DNA of 64,000 nt. Origin: CAYYNP01 sp964472545 (GTDB lineage Bacteria; Planctomycetota; Planctomycetia; Pirellulales; Thermoguttaceae). This document shows, piece by piece, positions 60,748 to 64,000 of this stretch. Under the pieces are notes generated by a model. The model saw only the letters and a program-made list of their open reading frames with translations. It did not search any database and was not told where the DNA came from. The translations under genes and the position numbers were made by a program. Position 1 is the stretch's first letter, and the number at the start of each line of letters is the position of its first letter. Location: assembly GCA_964472545.1 (NCBI GenBank), contig CAYYNP010000006.1, forward strand, positions 1 through 64,000. Reading direction: 5' to 3'.

Positions 60748-63681
60748 CTACTCCAACGTCGGGCGGACCTCTTCGCCTTTCAACTGCGCCAGCCCACCCT
60801 CCTTCTCGTACACGCCATAGAACATCGAGCAGCAGTCGAGCCAGAGGGTGATCCGGTGCATCTCCTCTTTGGAGAGCTTGACGTCGTAATGGTCTTCCTG
60901 GAGCAGCTTGTAGAGCTTCGACGCCTTGGCACCGAACCGCCCCGGCGTGGTGCGGTGGCCATTGCCGTAGCTGTAGAAGCCGTGCTGTGGGGCCAGGCTC
61001 AGGTACGAGGCGTACCAGTGCCGCTGGATCGGCTCCCGGGCCAGGTTCGGCGCCTTCTCTTCCTTGGCGTGGCACTCGACACAATGGCGATCCAACACCG
61101 GCTGGATCAGCCGCGGATAGCTAAAGGGGTTCGACCCCTCGACGTCGGCCACCAGCCGCGACGGCTCGCGCCGCAACGCCAACGGCACGTCCGGCGGCAT
61201 CTTCGGGGCGCGGTTCTTTCGCTCGTGGCAGCCCTGGCAGACCAGCCGCTCGCCGGACTGCAAGTACGTGGCCGAACGCATCGACTGCACTGCCAGCCCC
61301 TCGTCGTCGAGTGCCTGGAAGAAGATCTCCTTGTGGGCCGGCACGTTGAAATGGGCGCTGCCGTCCTTCTCCACCGGCACCGTGCCCAACACGTAGCGGC
61401 AAAGCACGACCGAGTCGCCCGCGGTGGGCATCCGTAGGCTCGTCTCGTGCGGCGGACCGCCGGAGGGTACCGACATCGGCAGGATCTGGATCACGCGCAG
61501 GGACGTGATCTTGTCCTCGTCCGGCCAGGGCTTGAGGCTGTCGTAGACGTTGACCACCGCGATCGTGCCCTCTTGCGGCGGCTCGGCGTCGGCGGCCGGG
61601 CGGCCCAGGTCCGGGTCGTTGTTTGTCAGCTTGACCACCGTGTCCGGCATCGTCGGCTGTACGCGGCGCGGCCGTAGCGGGATCGGGCTCTGGCAGGCGA
61701 CGGCCGGGTCGCGATAGAGCAACTCCTTGTTGCCGAAGGCGTCGACCAGGTAGATGCCGTAGTTGCCCCGCATGTAGGCTCGGCCCTGAAAACCCACGCC
61801 CGGGGTCATACCCGCATCGTAGACGCAGAGGTGGTACTTCTCGCTCAATGGCCAGGCCGTGCCGTAGACCTGGGCCCCGCCTTGGGTCTCGGGAAAGCGG
61901 ACCTCCGGCGTGATCCGGCGGACCGGGGCCATGGCGTCGTCGTCCTCGACCCGTGGGTCGACGATCACCAGCGAGCCGAACGCCTGGCCGTGATGCGGCG
62001 CGGCGGTGGCCACGTACTTGTGCGAGCCGGGGATCGCCCGGACGTCGAGTTCCATGTCCGGCCGCAATTGCCGCGGGGCGAAGTTGCCGTGTACGGCCCG
62101 GGAGTCCCGGCCGTCGAGCGTGGTGATCCAAGGCAGGTGGGCCGTGCATCCGTGGCGGTCGACGTAATCCCAGCGGGTGTAGATGATTCGGCCGTCGTGC
62201 GTCACGCTGGGGTGCCACTCGTTGGTTTCGTGGAAACTGAGGCACCGAATGTCGCCACCGTCGGGCAGCATGTCGAAGAGCGTGTAGGTCGGGCACGTGC
62301 GGCCACATCGCAGGTAACCGCCGCGACGCTCGGTGATGAACGCCAGCCGGCCGTTGGGCAGCCAGCAGGGATCGAAATCGTTCCAGGTGCCGTCGGTCAA
62401 TTGCGTCAGGCCGGTGCCGTCGAGGTTGGCCTTGAAGAGGTGGTACGACCAGCCTTCGTCCCAGTGGCCGCGCGTGGCGTCCGTGTGTCGGCGGTGGCTG
62501 CGGTCGCCTTGGCATTCCACATACGCGAACGTCACCTGCCGGGCGTCGTACGAGAGGTCGGGGGCAACGAACGACCCTGTATCGAGTTTCTGCCCGGCAA
62601 GCCGCCCGTTGCCCACGGTCGCATCGGCCAGCACGTCGGTCACCTGCGGGTCGTCGCCGAACGGATCGTTGAGCACGAAGACACCGCCGCCCGGCTTGGC
62701 GTTGATGCCGTAATACTGATCGCACATGTGGTTGAAGCCCGGCCGGTGCCGCTTGATGAACACGAGTCGGTCGAAGTTCAGCAGCGGATTGCTCATGGCG
62801 ATCTGACGCCGCACGCCGCAGGCCCTTTCAAAGAGAGCCAGCCGCTTTTCGGTATCTTCCACGGCGACGCCCTCGGCGGCCGCTGAGACTTCATCGAGCT
62901 GCTTCTTCATCGCCGCGCGGTCGATCTCCGGCGACGATCCGTTCAAGTCGTCTAACAGGGCCGCCGTGCGGCGGAGCACCACGTCGAGCGGGTCGCGGTC
63001 CGCCTCGAGGATCAACGCCTCGGCGCGAAACACCTGGTGGGCAACCCGGTCGAAGTGGGCCCGGTTGCGCAGGTCGTGCATCAAAACGAGGAACTGCTGC
63101 TGGATCTCATTGGCCGGCTCCAAGTCGATTGCGATTCCCGACGTCGAGAGGGGAATCTCCTTGGAACTGGCCGCGCGAAACTCGACGCCTTCGCACAGCA
63201 GCCGGATACCCGAGATCGACGTCCACGGCTGACCGGCGGTTTCTGACAGCGCCAACAGCCGCACGTAGCGGCCTTTGACTTTCTTCGGCAGCGTGACCTC
63301 ACTCTCGGCCACTTTCTCGCGAAGTGTCCCCTTGGTGACCGGTTTGCCGAGGTCCTTCGGGTTGTTGCCCACGTAGAACTCGTACTGCATGATCGTGCCG
63401 TTGCCGCCGCCGGGCCGCGGCAAGTAGGCGAAGCCGCCGATCTCGTACTCGGCCCCCAGGTCGACGGTGATCTGGTGCGGGTGGGACGTTTCGCCGCCGC
63501 CGAAACGCGTGTGCCACATCGTGGCCGGGTTGCCGTCCATCGCCCGATAGCCTTCGTAGCCGGGCTGCTCGCTGTCGACCTGGACCTTGACGGTGACGGT
63601 CTTCGCCCCCATCGCATCACTCGGGCAAAGCAACCCGCAGAGTGTCAACGCGGTTGCTACGGCAAACAGTTTACGGTGCAT
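60748..63681 (-). CDS. HzsA-like exported protein with two c-type heme motifs
   Basis: A 977-residue protein. Signal peptide 1-25, F5/8-type-C (discoidin) domain at about 28-165, a helical region to about 290, then a TolB-like/propeller region (LTQLTDGTWNDFDPCWLPNGRLAFITE) and a C-terminal domain of hydrazine-synthase-alpha type. Two heme motifs are present: CQGCH (815-819) and CVECH (867-871). HzsA of anammox bacteria makes hydrazine; homologues with this layout are widespread in non-anammox planctomycetes and their substrate is not known. No other hzs genes are present. Start at the ATG at 63679-63681, after AAGGAG. Confidence 0.85.
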   Translation of the reverse strand: MHRKLFAVATALTLCGLLCPSDAMGAKTVTVKVQVDSEQPGYEGYRAMDGNPATMWHTRFGGGETSHPHQITVDLGAEYEIGGFAYLPRPGGGNGTIMQYEFYVGNNPKDLGKPVTKGTLREKVAESEVTLPKKVKGRYVRLLALSETAGQPWTSISGIRLLCEGVEFRAASSKEIPLSTSGIAIDLEPANEIQQQFLVLMHDLRNRAHFDRVAHQVFRAEALILEADRDPLDVVLRRTAALLDDLNGSSPEIDRAAMKKQLDEVSAAAEGVAVEDTEKRLALFERACGVRRQIAMSNPLLNFDRLVFIKRHRPGFNHMCDQYYGINAKPGGGVFVLNDPFGDDPQVTDVLADATVGNGRLAGQKLDTGSFVAPDLSYDARQVTFAYVECQGDRSHRRHTDATRGHWDEGWSYHLFKANLDGTGLTQLTDGTWNDFDPCWLPNGRLAFITERRGGYLRCGRTCPTYTLFDMLPDGGDIRCLSFHETNEWHPSVTHDGRIIYTRWDYVDRHGCTAHLPWITTLDGRDSRAVHGNFAPRQLRPDMELDVRAIPGSHKYVATAAPHHGQAFGSLVIVDPRVEDDDAMAPVRRITPEVRFPETQGGAQVYGTAWPLSEKYHLCVYDAGMTPGVGFQGRAYMRGNYGIYLVDAFGNKELLYRDPAVACQSPIPLRPRRVQPTMPDTVVKLTNNDPDLGRPAADAEPPQEGTIAVVNVYDSLKPWPDEDKITSLRVIQILPMSVPSGGPPHETSLRMPTAGDSVVLCRYVLGTVPVEKDGSAHFNVPAHKEIFFQALDDEGLAVQSMRSATYLQSGERLVCQGCHERKNRAPKMPPDVPLALRREPSRLVADVEGSNPFSYPRLIQPVLDRHCVECHAKEEKAPNLAREPIQRHWYASYLSLAPQHGFYSYGNGHRTTPGRFGAKASKLYKLLQEDHYDVKLSKEEMHRITLWLDCCSMFYGVYEKEGGLAQLKGEEVRPTLE

Positions 63682-63936
63682 GCTGGACTCCTTGACGTAC
63701 GGATCCTCGACGGGGCTTGCCGACGGTCGCCCTCAGACCCCTCCACATTACCACCATACACAATCCGACCCGACGGCACCAGCGAGATCGGCGCTCCACA
63801 GGCGGGCAAACGGAAGAGCAGGCCAATGGCACGCTGCGAGTTGCTGGCGAACGGCCGTTTCAACAAGTACAATGACGCCGAGTTACCTTACCAGTCGACT
63901 TATGTTAGCCCCCGCCACCTCAGGAGCACAACGAAC

Positions 63937-64000
63937 ATGACACGACCGATTCAACCGCACACTTCGACGACGGGCCTCATCGCCGCACTGGCCGTCTGCT
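63937..64000 (+). CDS. Start of exported protein, truncated by right edge
   Basis: ATG at 63937 with CAGGAG 13 bases upstream, followed by 21 codons reading a basic N-terminus and a hydrophobic LIAALAVC segment, a signal-peptide-like start. The rest lies beyond the window, so no function can be stated. Confidence 0.6.
   Translation, partial: MTRPIQPHTSTTGLIAALAVC

Noticed and set aside
60748..63681. Anammox hydrazine synthase
   Set aside because: Only an alpha-like protein with an extra discoidin domain is present, without the beta and gamma subunits or hydrazine dehydrogenase.

Overview
The window is GC-rich bacterial chromosome, about 64 kb, best explained as a planctomycete (Pirellulales/Thermoguttales-like). 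This assignment is inference from gene content: three proteins with PEP-CTERM sorting tails, a hydrazine-synthase-alpha-like (HzsA-like) c-type cytochrome protein, a methyltransferase/PQQ-propeller fusion, ThuA and Tat-exported sugar-isomerase proteins, two tandem DUF4328 membrane proteins and many proteins that resemble nothing outside that group. KdsB, BamD-like and LptE-like proteins and an alginate-export-type barrel indicate a diderm cell with LPS. I see no rRNA, tRNA, phage, IS transposase or CRISPR array.

Layout. 1-6.2 kb: secreted protein-L-isoaspartate methyltransferase (cut by the left edge), B12-binding radical SAM protein, a membrane-anchored deiminase-family protein and KdsB. 6.4-7.4 kb: small protein plus HEPN-like protein. 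7.5-20.1 kb: mostly minus-strand planctomycete envelope proteins, interrupted by plus-strand bshB1 and trmL. 20.5-23.4 kb: a six-bladed YWTD propeller with PEP-CTERM tail and a TPR-glycosyltransferase. 23.5-30.8 kb: mobA, NuoE-like, NuoF-like, formate dehydrogenase alpha subunit and cinA. The alpha subunit is read through an in-frame UGA at the family's active-site position, with a SECIS-like hairpin just after it, so it is a selenoprotein of 891 residues rather than two broken genes. 30.9-41.2 kb: clpX, KDPG aldolase, an alginate-export-type outer-membrane barrel and a three-gene minus-strand operon ending in a GH-A-like hydrolase. 41.4-45.2 kb: recO, bamD-like, lptE-like, folP. 45.2-48.7 kb: two PEP-CTERM proteins and a GNAT acetyltransferase. 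49.0-56.1 kb: ECF sigma, putative anti-sigma, PDZ protein and a 1480-residue membrane-anchored protein whose caspase-like domain has lost its catalytic cysteine. 56.2-63.7 kb: minus-strand sugar isomerase, methyltransferase-PQQ fusion and HzsA-like protein. A new secreted protein starts at the right edge.

The most striking non-coding feature is a set of inverted-repeat doublets. At least eight unrelated sequence families each consist of two facing arms of 25-45 bp, often individually palindromic, around a short spacer. Three families have two doublets here; one of those also has a lone half-copy inside cinA, and another has two full doublets plus copies touching coding sequence. They sit in gaps between genes and repeatedly touch coding sequence: they supply stop codons (cinA, the TPR-glycosyltransferase, the sugar isomerase), abut the mobA start, lie inside the N-terminal leader of lptE and inside the C-terminal domain of cinA.
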